Origin: Lycorma delicatula
Taxonomy: Eukaryota; Arthropoda; Insecta; Hemiptera; Fulgoridae
NCBI RefSeq assembly: GCF_047948215.1
Contig: NC_134465.1
Location: 48,577,946-48,641,945 of the forward strand
Length of the DNA: 64,000 nt
Direction: 5' to 3'
The notes under the pieces are model-generated. The model searched no databases. It was not told the DNA's origin and saw nothing but the letters and a program-made list of their open reading frames with translations. A program made the translations under genes and the position numbers. Positions 11,269 to 24,570 of this stretch are shown in pieces. Positions within the stretch are counted from its first letter, which is position 1. Every line of letters begins with the position of its first letter.

Positions 11269-11420
11269 TGCTAGCAAACCACTGGAAGCATAGGTAGACA
11301 GTAGGAAGTTGCAAAAGGAGAAACAATTTAATCTATAAACTTTATGTTCTAAGGACAATAAAAATCGCAGTTCTGAGCTAAGATGGCTATTATAGTTGTC
11401 CCCTACAAGGCAGAAGCTGG
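11269..11420. repeat. Direct repeat, copy 1 of 2 (unclassified)
   Basis: Begins tgctagcaaaccactggaag, followed by cataggtagacag, aagttgcaaaaggaga, and later gagctaagatggctattata. The same landmarks occur in the same order at 11898-12120, where they are spaced wider because copy 2 has about 70 extra bases. A frame over it on the minus strand has 123 codons, but copy 2 does not keep that frame, so I do not call it coding. Confidence 0.6.
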
Positions 11421-11897
11421 TTTGGGAATAACAGACTGAATTTATTAGAATCTGGTTGAGGTACAAATTATATTTACAAAAAATAAGGTATTGAAATATG
11501 AACAATAACATAAGATAAGGCAGTAGTAAGAACTTGACTGGCATCAATGGACGTCTGAAAGTAGACTGCCACTTCTACACATCCTCTATTCATATTTCTG
11601 AGAATTATACCTTAACTTATAATTAATTTCTGCAGGTAAATTTTTCTTTGGAGTTGTATCTTCTGCAAGCAAAAAGTGGGATCAGATTCTTAAGTAGTTA
11701 AGATTTATTCAGGAAATATACTTCAAACTTCCCATTTCATTAAAACTCATTTACTGAATCTGTTCTCTTTTTGTCTTCTCAATTAAAGAAACCGACTGAT
11801 TATTCAGTTCTATTATCATAAGTTAGGGAGAGATTTTGGTGGTTTCATAACCTTGAGTGTTTCAATTTTAGCATTTGTAACTGATGTGTTCTATTTT
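11421..11897. other. Spacer between the two repeat copies
   Basis: No recognised feature. Some plus-strand stretches read like broken coding sequence, but I cannot name a family. Confidence 0.3.
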
Positions 11898-12120
11898 GCT
11901 AGCAAACCACTGGAAGCATAGGTAGATAGTCAGAAGTTGCAAAAGGAGACTTCAATATGCGGCTAAATACCAGTAGACAAGAGGAATGGAGGTATATCAT
12001 TGTTAAGAAGACAAATCTATCAACCACATGATTTAATTTATAAGCTTTATGTACACAGGCACAATAAGAATCAGAGCCTCAAGCTAAGATGAATATTATA
12101 GTTATCCCTAACAGGGCACA
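11898..12120. repeat. Direct repeat, copy 2 of 2 (unclassified)
   Basis: Same orientation as the copy at 11269 and about 630 bases downstream. It repeats the opening nearly exactly, including tgctagcaaaccactggaag, and then carries an insertion (about 11950-12020) relative to copy 1 before caagctaagatgaatattat. It could be a duplicated transposon piece or a local segmental duplication. Confidence 0.6.
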
Positions 12121-12799
12121 CGTAACAACTTTGTCAGTCTTTGTGACGAATTCTTAATTTGGTTACTTTTTCCAATGCTTCCTTCGTTCAATGTTTGGTT
12201 TGATTTAGTTCATTACTGTAAATTATTGCTGTAGTAAACAAATACTATTTAATCCAAAGTTTTATCTCTTTTAATTACTTTGCAGGATGAGCATTTGTTA
12301 ATTTTTGCTTTACAATTACAGATGCAAAGATATACAATACTGAAAAAATTAAAAAAAAAATGTTTCTTGTATTCCGGCAAACAACTGATGTTTCTAGTCT
12401 GACTGAATCTTTAATACCTTTTCCTCTTTTAACAAAGGGCAACCTTTCAACATAGGAATATGATCACCTCAACAGTTCCTATAGATTCAGCATTTCATCA
12501 CAACAATTTCGAGCATCTTTGTTGTTTTTCATATAATGAAAATCCTCAACAACTAAAACACTGCCTCAAGTTTGGGACATACAATCAAACACAGAGTTGC
12601 TGCATCAAAGGTGCAAACATATTGGAGTAGTATTGATTGAGAATCAGAGTAAGGAATGATTCCTGAAAGAGGGCAGCAGCTGTTAAGGGCATAGATCAGG
12701 AAGACTTAAACATCACTCAATCTTCTGAGTACTGCACAGCTGAAAGAAATGGAAAACTACAGCTGTTTTTTTTTTTTCAACGAAAATGTAGCACTACAT
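12121..12799. other. Intergenic, nothing recognised
   Basis: No motif or terminal repeat seen. The left boundary of the LINE that follows is uncertain and may lie inside this stretch. Confidence 0.35.
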
Positions 12800-14025
12800 T
12801 TTCATGTAACAAAGATGGAGGCGCCTTCCTTGGTAAAATATTCTGGAGATAAACTAGTTCACCATTCGGATCTATGGATGGGAACTACTAAGGAAGGCGT
12901 CACCAGAAAATTAAAAAATAACATTCTACAAGTCGGAGCATGGAATGTTAGAAGTCTAAAAAAGGTTGGTAGGTTAGTAATTTAAAGAGGGAAATGGGTA
13001 GGTTAAATGTAGTAGGAATTAGAGAGGTTCAGTGATGAAGAGCAAATTCAAGAGGAAAATGATTTTTCGTCAGGTGATTTTAGAATAATTAATTCAACAT
13101 CAAATAAAGAGCAGGCAGGAGTAGGTTTTGTAATGAACAAGAAGATAGGGAAGAGAGTACAGTATTTCAAAAGCACAGTGATAGAATCATTGTAATCAGG
13201 ATAAAATAAAAATCTAAGCCAACAACAATTGTTACGTCTAGATGCTTACAAGTGCCCATGATGATGAGGTAGTGTGTGTATACGAAGAAAGTTCGTATCG
13301 AAGCAATTAAACACATAAAGAGACGAAAATTTAATAACAGTTGGAGATTGGAATGGAAGTATGAAGAATGCAAGCAAAGAAATGAAAGAGGGGACAGACT
13401 TATTGAGTTTTGCACGAAGCATAATTTAATAATTGCCAACACCCAGTTTAAAAATCATAATAGAAGAGTACACATATGGAAAAAGCAAGGCAATGCAGCA
13501 AGGTATTAGGTAGATTATATCATGGTTAAATAAAGATTTAGAAATAAACTCGTCAACAGCAAAGCATATCCAAGAGCAGACATTGATAGCGACCATAATT
13601 TAGTGATAATGAAATTTAGTTTGGGGTTTAAAAACCTGAAAAAAAGATGTCAGATGAATTGGTGGAATTTAGAGACGCTTGAAAAAGAAGTAAAGAAGAT
13701 TTTTGAGGAGGACATTGTAAGAGGTTTGAAAAAATAAATAAGGTAGAAAATATAGAAGAAAAATGGAAGAATGTTAAAAAAGAAATTTGTAAATCAGCAG
13801 AAGTGAACTTAGGCAAAAAAAAGAGAACTGATAATAAACCTTGGATAGCAGAGGATATATTGCAGCTGATGGATCAGCGCAGAAAGTATAAAAATGCTAG
13901 TGATGAAGAAGGTAAAAGGACCTATCAACAATTAATAAATACTATAAACAGGAAGTGAAAATTAGCGAAAGAAGAGTGGATCAAAAAAAAGTGTTCAGAA
14001 GTGGAAAGGAAAATGATCACTGGTA

Positions 14026-15268
14026 CGAGAGTGAATCAAATATAAACTGGAATTATTTTTGTTATATAATTTATTGAAGGATAATAAAAATACATAAAAT
14101 ATTATTTTTCTACACAATTTCTTCTTTTGGAAACACATTTTTCCCAGCAGATTGGTAGGTTTTTGATCCCATTGTTGTAAAGTGAAGGTGGATGTGACGT
14201 AAACCAATTGTGCACAAATGCTTCAACACCAGCATCACCTGAAATTTCTGTCCCCCACATACTTCTTTTAGTGGCCCAAACATATGATAATCGCAGGGTG
14301 ATAAGTCTGGACTGTATGGAGCATGCTCCAGTGTAGTCCAGAAAGAGGATGCAATTTTTCTTGAGTTTGAGCTGAGGTATGGGGCCGAGTGTCTCAAATT
14401 GGAAATTGACATCTTTTTTGATGATATGCGAGTTTTGCTTCATCTAAAAGTTGGCAGAATTCACTCTATGACGCTCATGGAGAAAATCAACATGTAAAAG
14501 TCCTTTGAAATCAAAACATACTGTGGCCAGAACCTTTCCATTCCAACTGACAGTTGAGTTTTGGCTTTAATGGGTACAGTTTCTCCCTTTTTATATCACT
14601 GCATACTTGCCTGTTTTGACTCTCGGGTGTAATGATGTGTCCAAGTTTCATCACAGGTCATGATTCGATGCAAAAAAAATTCTCCTTCAATTTGGTAATG
14701 ACTCAACAACTGCTGCGACACCTCTAGCCAATAGAGTTTCTGGCCTTAGGTGAGAAGAAAAGGGACCCATTGTGCTGGCACTTTTTTAAATCCAAGATCG
14801 CCTTAGCACTGCCATAGCTTATTCAGATTTCACAAGCAATTTCTGCAATTGTTAATCTATGATCGTCCTCGATAAGGTGATGAACCATGAGAACGTTTTC
14901 AGCAGCAGCACTTGTCCTTGGGTAACGTTGATGACCTTCATTTTCAATTAGTTCTCATCCTTCTGAAAACTGAAGACTCATATACTTGAGTCTTTTTAAG
15001 TGTATTATCCCTGAACTGTGCCTGAAGTTTTATCAAAATTTCATATGGTTTCACGCCCTCTGCTGTGAGAAATTTAATAATACTTTGCACAACACACGAA
15101 GATACCTCCTACTCTGATACTGTGATACTGACTAAAAAAAAGTAGTGAGTTGGCATTCTAAGAGTGGGATTCCCTACACGCATCCCTACATATAACACTT
15201 AGAAGCCATGCCGCACTCCATTAGCCGTGTGTCAACAAAAATTCTGGTTTATATATGATTCACTATTG
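14026..15268 (-). mobile_element. mariner element with terminal inverted repeats, inserted in a LINE
   Basis: Left end CGAGAGTGAATCAAATATAA at 14026 and right end, read inverted, CAATAGTGAATCATATATAA from 15268. Each is flanked by TA (14024-14025 and 15269-15270), the mariner target. Length 1243 bp, normal for the family. On the minus strand, with frame changes, a DD34D-type transposase is seen: TCDETWTHHYTRESKQ near 14660-14610 (first Asp kept) and HAPYSPDLSPCDYHMFGPLK near 14325-14265 (third Asp kept), then the C-terminal WEKCV segment. The LINE text continues on both sides of the TA, so this insertion is younger than the LINE. Dead because of stops and frameshifts. Confidence 0.85.
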
Positions 15269-15272
15269 TAAA

Positions 15273-15319
15273 AAGACAGGAAAGTTATGAATTTGACAGT
15301 ACAGGAAAGTTATGAATTT
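15273..15319. repeat. Short tandem duplication next to the mariner
   Basis: The phrase acaggaaagttatgaattt occurs twice in a row about 26 bases apart, just right of the mariner insertion and inside the LINE. It may be slippage or a repair scar. Confidence 0.6.
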
Positions 15320-16979
15320 TGTGGTACGTAAGTTAAAATCTAATAATGTGTTAAATAAAGATGGTACACCGATTTATAATATGAAAGAAAACGTCAATAG
15401 GTGGGTGGAATTTATTGAAGTTAAATGGAGGAAATGAATTAGAAACTGGTGTAATAGAGGAAGGAGAGGAAGTCGAAGAGGATGGAAAGGGAGATATAAT
15501 ACTCAAATCTGAATTTAAAAGAGCATTGAAGGATTTGAATGGGAAAAAGCTCCTGGGATATATAGGATACCTGTAGAATTACTTGGCAGTACTGGTGAGG
15601 AAGCGATACATTACACAAAGTGGTGTGTAATATTTATGAAAAAGGGGAAGTTCTGTCAGACTTCTAAAAGAGTGTTATTGTCATGATACCAAAGAAAGCA
15701 AGAGTAGATAAATGTAAAGAATACAGAACAACTAGCTTAAATAGCCATACATCAATAATGTTAACTAGTATTCTGTACAGAAGAATTGAGAAGAGTGAAA
15801 GAAGTGTTAGAAGACCAATTTGGTTTCAGGAAAAGTATAGGGACAAGAGAAGCAATTTTAGCAGTCAAATTAACAGTAGAAGGAAGATTAAAGAAAAACA
15901 AACCGATATACATGGCACATAGACTTAGAAAAGGCATTTGATAACATAGACTGGAATAAAATGTTCAGCATTTTTTAAAATTTGGGATTCAAGTATAGAG
16001 ATAGAAGAATCGCTAACATTTACAGGAACCAAACTGCAACAGTAATAATCGAAGAGCATAAGAAAGAAGCAATAATAAAAAAAGGGAGGCAGACAAGGAT
16101 GTTCTCTATTCCTGTTGCTTTCTAATTTTTACATAGAACTAGCAGTTAATGATGTAACAGAACAGTTTAGATCCAGAGTAAAGGTGCAAGGTAAAAAGAT
16201 AAACATGCTATGATTTGCTGGTGATATAGTAATTCTAGCTAAAAGTAAAAAAATTAAAGAAACAATGAATGGTATGGATGAAATCCAAGGAAGAACTACT
16301 GTATGAAAATAAACAAGAATAAAACGAAAGTAATGAAATGTAGTAAAAATAATGAAGATGGACCACTGAATATAAAAATAGGAAGAAAAACGATTATGGA
16401 GGTAGAAGAATTTTGTTATTCAGGAAGTAGAATTCCTAAAGATGGACGAAGCAGGAGCGACATAAAATGCTGAATAGCATAGGTGAAATGAGCTTTCAAT
16501 CAGAGATATAATTTGCTTACATCAAAAATGAATTTAAACATCAGGAAAACATTTTTTAAGAAAGTATAAATTTGGAGCACAGCTCTATATGGAAGTGAAA
16601 TTTGGACAATCAGATTACCCGAGAATAAAAGATTAGAAGCTTTTGAAATGTAGTGGTGCTATAGGAGAATGTTAAAAATCAGAGGGATGGATAAAGTGAC
16701 AAATGAATAGGTGTTGTAGCAAACTGATGAAGAAAGAAGCATTTGGAATAATATATCTAAGAGACAGATTTATAGGCCACATCTTAAGGCATCTTAGAAT
16801 AGTCGCGTTTATATTGTTGGGACAGGTAGATGGGAAAAATTGTGCAGACAGGCAGTGTTTGGAATATGTAAAACAAATTGTTAGGGATGTAGGGAGTATA
16901 CCGAAATGAAGTAACTGGCACTAGATAGGAAATTTTAGAGAGCTGTATAAAACCAGACAAATTACTGAACACAGAAAAA

Positions 16980-18329
16980 ATATTAGGAAAATAAAGGACC
17001 ACTCCTACACTAGATCATATACATATCCCAGATAGCTAGCATAGGCAATCTAAACTGTGGTGCCCAAAGGGGTTGTTCACGGCTAGGGATGGCACAGCCA
17101 CACCTTGGGTTATGATTATGGTTCAAAACATTCACAACAAACATGATACAACTCTATGGATATAATAAAGTCTTTATATATTGTGTTATATGTTTTGTAA
17201 AGAATAGTGTTAAATATGAAGAGTACATGTTTAGTATATCTGTAGTTGCAGCCTGGGTATATTAAGAAAAAAAAATTATAAACAGTTCAGGTTCTAAAGC
17301 TGCTACTTCTCAAACTTTCAAAAGTTGACAGCCCATGAGTGACAGTAGCTTAGCAATTTTTCTATGGCCAGATAATCTTCCTGAACCAACATTTTAGTTG
17401 AAAGTATTCATAAAAAATGGCGTTACCTGAAAAAAATGTAATTATTATTAAATAAACGTATTCAAATTGAAAAACTTTGAATAAAAAGTAAAAAAAAATA
17501 TTATTCATTTTTTTAATGGATGCGATTTGAACAAATTTTTTTTCAACATAAACTTTCATGAACATGGATTTTAACAAACATGAACACAGACAACATTGAT
17601 GAACATAGATATTGTTTGAAAATATTTATTGTGAAAATGATTTAACTGCTAATGAAAGTAATTCATATACATTAATTCCAAATCTTCATTGGCTGAAAAC
17701 CAAGCTTGGTGACCTTTTTTTGAGTTTATTAAACTTTGAAACGATATGATATTATCTGCTTAACTGAGATATTGTTTGATAGTGATGAGGTATAGACTGA
17801 ACAATTTCCTCGAGGAAATTCAAATAAAGAGAGGATCAAGCTGATCTTCTCTGTCATGTTAATTTCCATTTCTACTTTAAATAAGAGATTCATGTCTTTA
17901 CTGAAGAAATCCCAAAATTATTCATTCATTTACTTTCCTGAAAAATAATAATAATATGATTGTAAAAATCAATACATTAACTAGCCTGTAATTTAAATAT
18001 ATTAATATTTGTATAAAATAATACAGAGCAGTGCTACTACAATAATTTGTAGTTTCATATGCTTCTATATGTTTTCAGCCCCTTATTTATGAAGGTCGTT
18101 AATAACACTGATAGAAAACAAGATTTTTTTAATGCTTCTCTAAGTGTGATACCATTTCTTGAATTGCTTTTTTGTATACATTACAGATCTGTAAATACAA
18201 TTTTTCTATCACCCTTAGTTTTAAATAAATTAAGCTTAAAAAACAATTAAGGGAAAATATAGTTAACACCTGTAAAATTTATAACTTTTCATGGTCATAA
18301 CTGTGTTGGAATGATTTTGCTGATGGTTT
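16980..18329. other. Intergenic, nothing recognised
   Basis: AT-rich. A moderately GC-rich patch at 17020-17110 (gtggtgcccaaaggggttgt) does not match anything I know. Confidence 0.4.
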
Positions 18330-19290
18330 TCTTTTATAAATAGCCTCAGGCACATCCCAAATTAATGTCCAACAGTAACTGGTTAGCATGTTAGTATTTC
18401 CCTTTATAGCAGCTTTCCATCACTGAAATGTCTTGGTGGAAACATTCACAGTGTTCATCATTTACGTCTCTGAGGTTGTCCGGGAAGAACTTCAGATGTG
18501 AGTGGAGGAAATGTATTTTCAAAGACATATTACATCCCACAGCTCTGTATGAAGTAAGAAGTTGATTAACAATATCGTGGTAATTGTCGGATTTTTGTTT
18601 GCCGAGAAAGTTTTTGCAAACATCTTTAAATGAAGCTCAAGCTGCACTTTCTATGTTATTTAACACTGAGTTAAATACATCATGTTTGACCAACCCTCTT
18701 AATTGAGTACCAACAAATATCCTTCTTTAATTTTACCTTCACTTACATGTGGAAATTTCTGCCTGATGTACAAAAATTCGAGACTATCCTTCTTCATTGC
18801 GTTTACAAAATTTTTCATTAGTCCTACTTGATATGGAGAGGGGGTAAAAATATTTTTTTGGGTACAACTAGGGGCTCATAAATAATATTTTTTCCATTTG
18901 GAGTTAAGTTGTCTTGTTTCTTCCACTCTTTGGTAATATAATGTTTATCCCTGGCTTGGCTGTCCTGTTTGCAATGGAAACACATGTACTTACTGTAGCC
19001 TAACAAAATAGCTATAATTTTCAAATCACCACATATATTCCAGCTATGTTTTTTATAATTTATTTTTTCAAGAACATCTTTCATCACATCGTATTCAAAT
19101 TAATACTATAAGCGATTGGTATCGAAGGATATTTACCGTTATGTAGCAGAAAAGGCACCAGTCCTCAGGTTTATGAACTTGTCCTAAGTGCAACATAAGC
19201 TCATCAATATTTGTGCAATACACCAAATTATTTTCATCAATAAAATACTGACAAAGTTCTTTTTGTCGGCTTCGAAAGCCCAAAATTTTT
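18330..19290 (-). pseudogene. C-terminal half of a multi-copy arthropod protein family of unknown function
   Basis: Minus-strand blocks in order: an N-side block ending in LVYCTNIDELMLHLGQVHKP (19095-19283), then ICGDLKIIAILLGYSKYMCF with a CFHCKQDSQARDKHY cysteine segment and PLVVPKKIFLPPLHIK (18824-19087). After that, with shifts and stops, come GLMKNFVNAMKK, IRQKFPHVSEGKIKEG (near 18800-18740), and finally SYCWTLIWDVPEAIYKRK near 18390-18340. I recognise these blocks, in this order, from a protein of roughly 700 residues that many arthropod genomes carry in numerous near-identical copies and leave unnamed. The CxxC segment suggests a metal site. A conserved piece is missing between the first two blocks, so it is internally deleted as well as frameshifted. 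Mobile-element origin is likely but not shown here. Confidence 0.65.
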
Positions 19291-21289
19291 GTATTTTTTA
19301 AAAGTAAATTCCAACCAATCCAGTACTTAATACAAACAACACAGCTGTATTTTCAGTTACATGTTTTGACCTGCACAGACATGATTAATCTTGTCCATGA
19401 AGGCTCACTCTTCAGTATTAGATATGATGTCATAATATGTGACTATGATATGATTTAATTCTTTGTCTAGTATTGTTTATTTATAGCTTACAAATTAGGT
19501 TAACAAAGTTAAACAATAAAAAATGAAAAATCCTTAAATTAAAATTTAAAAATTTTTCAAAAATGGTGTGTCATAGAAAGATTCTGAGTTCATATTTGTT
19601 TGTAGTATCAAAAAACAGATTAAAATCATGTATCGCATGTTACGAAACAAAAATTAAGTTTATCAGTATAATTAAAGAGACAAATGTAAAAACTATTTAA
19701 TAAAATTAACTAGACTGTCTGAAGTTCAAGTCAGCATCCCTGATATATTTTATTATTATTTTTTAATTTATTATTACGCAATTTCTGACATTTAATTATG
19801 TTAATTATTTCTGACTTGGCCTTTCTTTAAATATTTTACTCTTTGTTATTCGTTCTATCCATAGAATAAACTGATCAATGGTAAAAAAAATAATAATAAT
19901 AAATAACATTAATAAATAATAATATATTTATTTCAAATATCTGATGCAAAAGGTCACTAAATAATTTTTTTAAAAATAAGATTTTTTAGATATAAATATC
20001 TCATATTTATCTTTTTTATTACAGAAATGAGAACAAATACACTTATAAATAATGTAAATGGTAAAATATTTTAAATATTTACGATAAGTAATTATATTTA
20101 TTTACTTAAACAAGAAAACATAAATGTATGCAAAATGGTTTTACAATCAAATAGGTAAATAAAGGTAATAAAGGTAGGGTGACATAATTATATTATAAAA
20201 CAGTTTAGCATTTAAACATAATAATAATAATATTTAAATAACAGTGACACCCTTATTTATTTATTATCATTATTATTAAAAATAATTAAATATAAAATAT
20301 AAATAATGAATACACAAATTATTCATTTACTTATTGTACATCACTCTCATCAGCGATAATTAATCTTCTTTTAGAGAATAAATTATTCGTATATATTATT
20401 TCATGTCGAGTAAATCACAAAATTTATCAAAAAATAAACATCATTATCTTCATTTCCTGTAAAATATTAACATAATTACATTAAAGAATAACATAAAAAT
20501 TTTTAAACTGCTCACTTTCAAACTTCCTTATACAGAAAAAATTACTTTCAATTCGCCTAACATTACTACTTTCATTAAAATAATATGAAATAGAGATTGA
20601 TAAAATTTGAAAAGAATTATCTACATAAATGGAAACCAGAAAGTAAGATTCTTTATACAAATCATTACATAACTGCAACAAATTTGAAGACAGATGATCT
20701 CAATCATAGTTTACTGGTAATATAATTCTCAATCAAGTACTAGTAACTTTAAATTACTTGCAAATTTTTTATAAGCCTATCTCTATTTTAAATAAAAATA
20801 ATGTGACAAATTAAAAAATGAAACAAAAAAACGCACACATAAGTAAAAAAAAAAAAACTGGCAAGTTATTACATATAGTGCAAATAACCACCTTCACAGA
20901 GAAAATTAATCCGGTTATGTTATAAGTATATTAAGTTAACCAGTCACCTTATCTTCTGTTATAAGTTATAAATTTCAAATTTATGTGAAATTTTCATTAC
21001 AGCGTACAATTGGATATCTTAGATATAAGATAAGGTTATAAGTTATTTCAGATAATTGAATATAACTTATAGGATACAAACATTTCCCTTCCAATTCCAG
21101 TTATCAAGCTTGCCCACAGCATATTATTAATCTTCCTAACTGTAAAAAAAATTTCAACTTTGTATGACAAACTGTAATTAAGATACACGAGTAGTCCTGT
21201 ACGTAAATTAGCCACCCTTTGTTTGTTAGTCTCAAAAAATTTACAATGATTTATACAAATCACTAAGTAAAATTTAAAAATTGAATAAC
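19291..21289. other. Long AT-rich stretch, nothing recognised
   Basis: Includes imperfect (TAA)n runs near 19886-19925 and 20218-20235. No coding frame, terminal repeat or RNA gene was supported. Confidence 0.4.
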
Positions 21290-22015
21290 AAACTGGAAAC
21301 CTTTATTAAATGGGGTTTGAAGACAAATTTTAGTAAGATGACAAATCTAGTAGCTGGTGCAAAAAGGAGATGACTTGAATATAGATGGGAATATCATCGA
21401 GGCACATGAAGACTTTAAGTAACTTGACTGTTCACAGGAAGAAAATAGTGTAAAAGATATGTCATCGTATCGCTTTGGGGCAGATGGCTATCCAGAGAAG
21501 CAATTTTTTTTTTTTGTGATCTGAAGGGATATGGAAAGCAACTAAGTATAGGTTGTACAAGGGTATTATTGAAAGCATTTTATTGTATGGGTCAGAAGCT
21601 TGGGATTGCTATTGTATAAGTCAATGAAATGCACAGGAGTTTCTAGAATGCAATGTGTGAGAAATGAGGAGATCAAAAGAAGTATCGGGGGAAACTGTGA
21701 TGTTTTGTGTGTACAGAGTGATTGATGTTTTGAAGGGAAAAAGACTACAATGGTACGAGCATGTTCAGAGAAAAGAGGAGTACAGATGGCGTATGAGGAT
21801 GTTGGAATGGACTCCAGGAGAGAGAAGGAAACGTGGGTTACCTCCAAAAGCAGCAGATGTCTGGAGTGATGGAGGCAATGGACAGAAGGAATTTGGAGGT
21901 GGAAAGTTGGCAAGATAGAAGAGTGTGGCAGTTGGGATGCGAGAGGCGGCCTTTATAGCTGTAAACACTTGTCTAGAAAAAGAATGGCAAACCGTTATCA
22001 AAATATTTAATTAAT
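21290..22015 (+). mobile_element. LINE C-terminal remnant, second family
   Basis: Plus-strand pieces: TKYRLYKGIIESILLYGSEAW (21542-21604), the usual region after the RT core. Then comes an 84-codon frame (21664-21918) with RLQWYEHVQRKEEYRWRMRM and LEWTPGERRKRGLPPKAADV, which matches the C-terminal WYGHV...WTPxGRRxRGRPxK block common to many non-LTR elements. A changed frame continues to about 22010. The sequence differs from the 2851 and 12800 copies, so it is another family. An A run near 22130 could be its tail. Confidence 0.7.
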
Positions 22016-24059
22016 CATAAGTTAGACTACTCCAGCCCAATTAACAGATTGAGTTTTTAATAATTAACATAAATTGTATAAATATATGACCTATTTTTAG
22101 CCAATGAATAAAGAAATTTTTATGATACACAAAAAAAAAGATTTTTGGCCTCCATCCTTATAATTTATGGTCTGATGAGACAACACAAACCAAAAATGTA
22201 TAAGATTCCTAAGAGATTTAATTTATTTTACAAATTTTCTTGTAAAATTTCAAGATATAAGTCCTACGATCTACATCTTATTAACCCTTGACCAAATTTA
22301 AATTGCACTGGTTATCAATGCTTCATGTACAGAGATCAATGTTCCAAATTTTATCAAATTTTTCAAGTCATATCATTGATCAATGATACCTAAATCCTTC
22401 CATTATTTTTCAATGCTAACATTGTAATTTTTGGTTAGAAGAGATCATGAGATGTTAAGAACACAGAATGTTAAAAGTCAGGCTCTGTATAAAATAAAGT
22501 AATCATCAAAATTTGAGAATCTCCTTTTTTTCTTTAAGTTGATTAAAAATGGGATGTTTATGAATGGAGTATGTAGTGGTTCAATAAAAATATGCATAAG
22601 GTATAATGAAACTGTTGAATTTTCAGTTATATAAAAATTAATAATGAAAGAATAAAAAACATTATGTAAACAAATCTAACATGTTTTGGAATATATAAGA
22701 AAAAACTTTTGTAGAATTTGCTTTTATGGATTTTTTTTGTAGAAATTTTTTGTAAAATTCACAATTTTGTGCTAAAAACAGAATAAGATTTCAATAATAA
22801 AAATGTTAATGAAAGACTAATGTAATATTTTTGTAAAATTCTTTTATTTCTTAAATTTTACTTTTTTTCTTAAAATTGGCAGGACCTTTTTTAATTATTG
22901 AAATATCATTCATTAATTGTATTTTTTTCAGATGCAAAATTTATATAACTGTTTAAATTAATTGGTACAAACAACTCAAACTCAATCTGTAAAGTAGTTA
23001 ATAACTGTTTTGTAACTATTACAATTTTTCTAATAAACTACTCAAAAAATCATTTCACTTTTACAACAAAGAATATGTAAAACTGATAATATATGGAACA
23101 GATTTATTAAAAAAATTGATTTTTTTTTTGACACTGCTATTAAATTTAACTATAAAAATTCAAAGTCAAATATCTTTAAAACAGATTTTAGGAATCATCA
23201 GTCATTTGACCGATTTAATGTTATTATCCATTAACCTCAATGTAATTTTATTATATCTTACACCCACAGTTATCTGCTCTATAAATTCCAATCTTGTCTC
23301 ACCTCTACAGATTTTGCCATTTAAAAAACCCTCTATCAGTAAATTAACAAAACCTGGAAGTTTAAATTGTTAACAACTGAGATTTTGTTCAATAAATTTC
23401 TTTCATTACCTTACTGTTTTAAGGCCTCTTCACTACATATTTTGTCAACTCACCAAATTTTCAAGGCTTATTTATAATATTTCAGAAAAATCTTTTCTTT
23501 TTCCTACAATTTTTCCCAAATGTTCATGTTTGGCTACTATAAAAAAGATGAGTGGGCATTCAAGGAAGTTATGGCAGGTCACTTCCTATATGATGGGTGT
23601 GTGATAAGTCCAGAAAGATCAAGAGATGATATTCATAGCACATTCTTAGTTTCATAAATCACTGCTTGGAGCATACAGCAAGTACAACAGTTATATTTGT
23701 AATTATGTTGTTGGGGGTCATTTGATTCTATCAGATATTGGAATCTGTAGAAAAAAATATAACGAAGAATTTTGTGTGGTGATCAAACATTCATTTTTGA
23801 AATGTATAACCACACAGGAAACAAAAAACCAAGCTGAATAAATATTATGATGACTCAGTTCCATCGATCAGAATATTTCACACAAACTGATTTGGTTATT
23901 TTCAGAGTGATTACATGAGTACAAACGATACTGAACATTCTGTACTGCTTTTTGAGATCCCAACTACACAGAGAATATTGAAAAAAAAATTCATGATATG
24001 ATGATGGAGGAAAGAAAATGCAAAGTGCTTGAGGTTACTAAGGCAATAAATAGGGATTT
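22016..24059. other. Intergenic, nothing firm
   Basis: AT-rich. The plus strand at about 23530-23640 has a faintly coding look, and could be an upstream part of the mariner remnant that follows, but I cannot align it. The 85-codon frame at 23116-23373 is low-complexity L, I, N and T and looks accidental. Confidence 0.35.
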
Positions 24060-24570
24060 CAAATGAACAGATGAGTCATATTTAAAAAAAAAAATTTACT
24101 CATGTAAAAACTGTATACAAGACAGATGCCATGTTTGCTCACAACTGATTAAAATCACGAATGAGTAAACATTTCTAAACACAGCTTGGGACTGAAACCA
24201 AGAAGCAGACAAAATTGACCTGAAAGACAAAATCGTGGGCTGTAGTTCAGGAACTCATTGCAAAGAAAGTGAAAACCATTCCATTAGCAGGAAAGATGAT
24301 GGCCACTGTCTTTCAGGATCCTCATTTCATTATCTTCAATGACTTTCTGGAAAAGGATAAAACAACAACCAACAAAAATTATGCATCTTTGCTGTATTAT
24401 CTAAATAAGGAATAAAACAAATATGACTACATCTGATGAAAACAAAACTATTTTTCACAAAGACCAATACCACGGCTTCTTCTGAAATTGCAACAGCAAA
24501 ATTATTCAATTTGCATTGTGACTAATACAGACAGAAAATCATCTTTTTTTATTTTTCCATAGACTTATTA
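24060..24570 (+). mobile_element. mariner transposase remnant, middle part
   Basis: Plus strand, across stops: ETKKQTKLT near 24196 corresponds to the ESKQQS block that follows the first catalytic Asp. AKKVKTIPLAGKMMATVFQD (24259-24318) is the KxAKTIxSAGKVMATVFWD block. It continues as HFIIFNDFLEKDKTTTNKNY and ASLLYYLN to about 24410. The C-terminal SPDLAPSD region is not visible. No terminal repeats. Old fragment. Confidence 0.6.

Larger units (their letters stand above)
12800..16976 (+). mobile_element. Decayed LINE (endonuclease plus reverse transcriptase), split by a mariner
   Basis: Same family as the copy at 2851-3723 but with much more of the polyprotein. The apurinic-type endonuclease starts near 12900 with QVGAWNVRSLKKVGRL. 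Further blocks are AGVGFVMNKKIGKRVQYF near 13117, NERGDRLIEFCTKHNLIIAN near 13380-13440, and a DSDHNLVIMKF end near 13588-13620. After the mariner (14026-15268), the linker and reverse transcriptase continue, with EKAFDNIDW near 15927-15953 and a damaged FADD box near 16212 (reads FAGDIVIL, with a stop just before it). The end (VKQIVRDVG near 16868, then a short A run near 16972) parallels the end of the first copy. Many stops and frameshifts. Without the mariner the copy is about 2.9 kb. The start is approximate. Confidence 0.8.

Noticed and set aside
13167..13442. Minus-strand frame of 91 codons rich in hydrophobic residues
   Set aside because: It is antisense to the LINE endonuclease region on the plus strand.
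20218..20340. Possible CRISPR or satellite array
   Set aside because: Only short TAA and TTA runs. No constant repeat and spacer pattern; such arrays are not expected in an animal genome.
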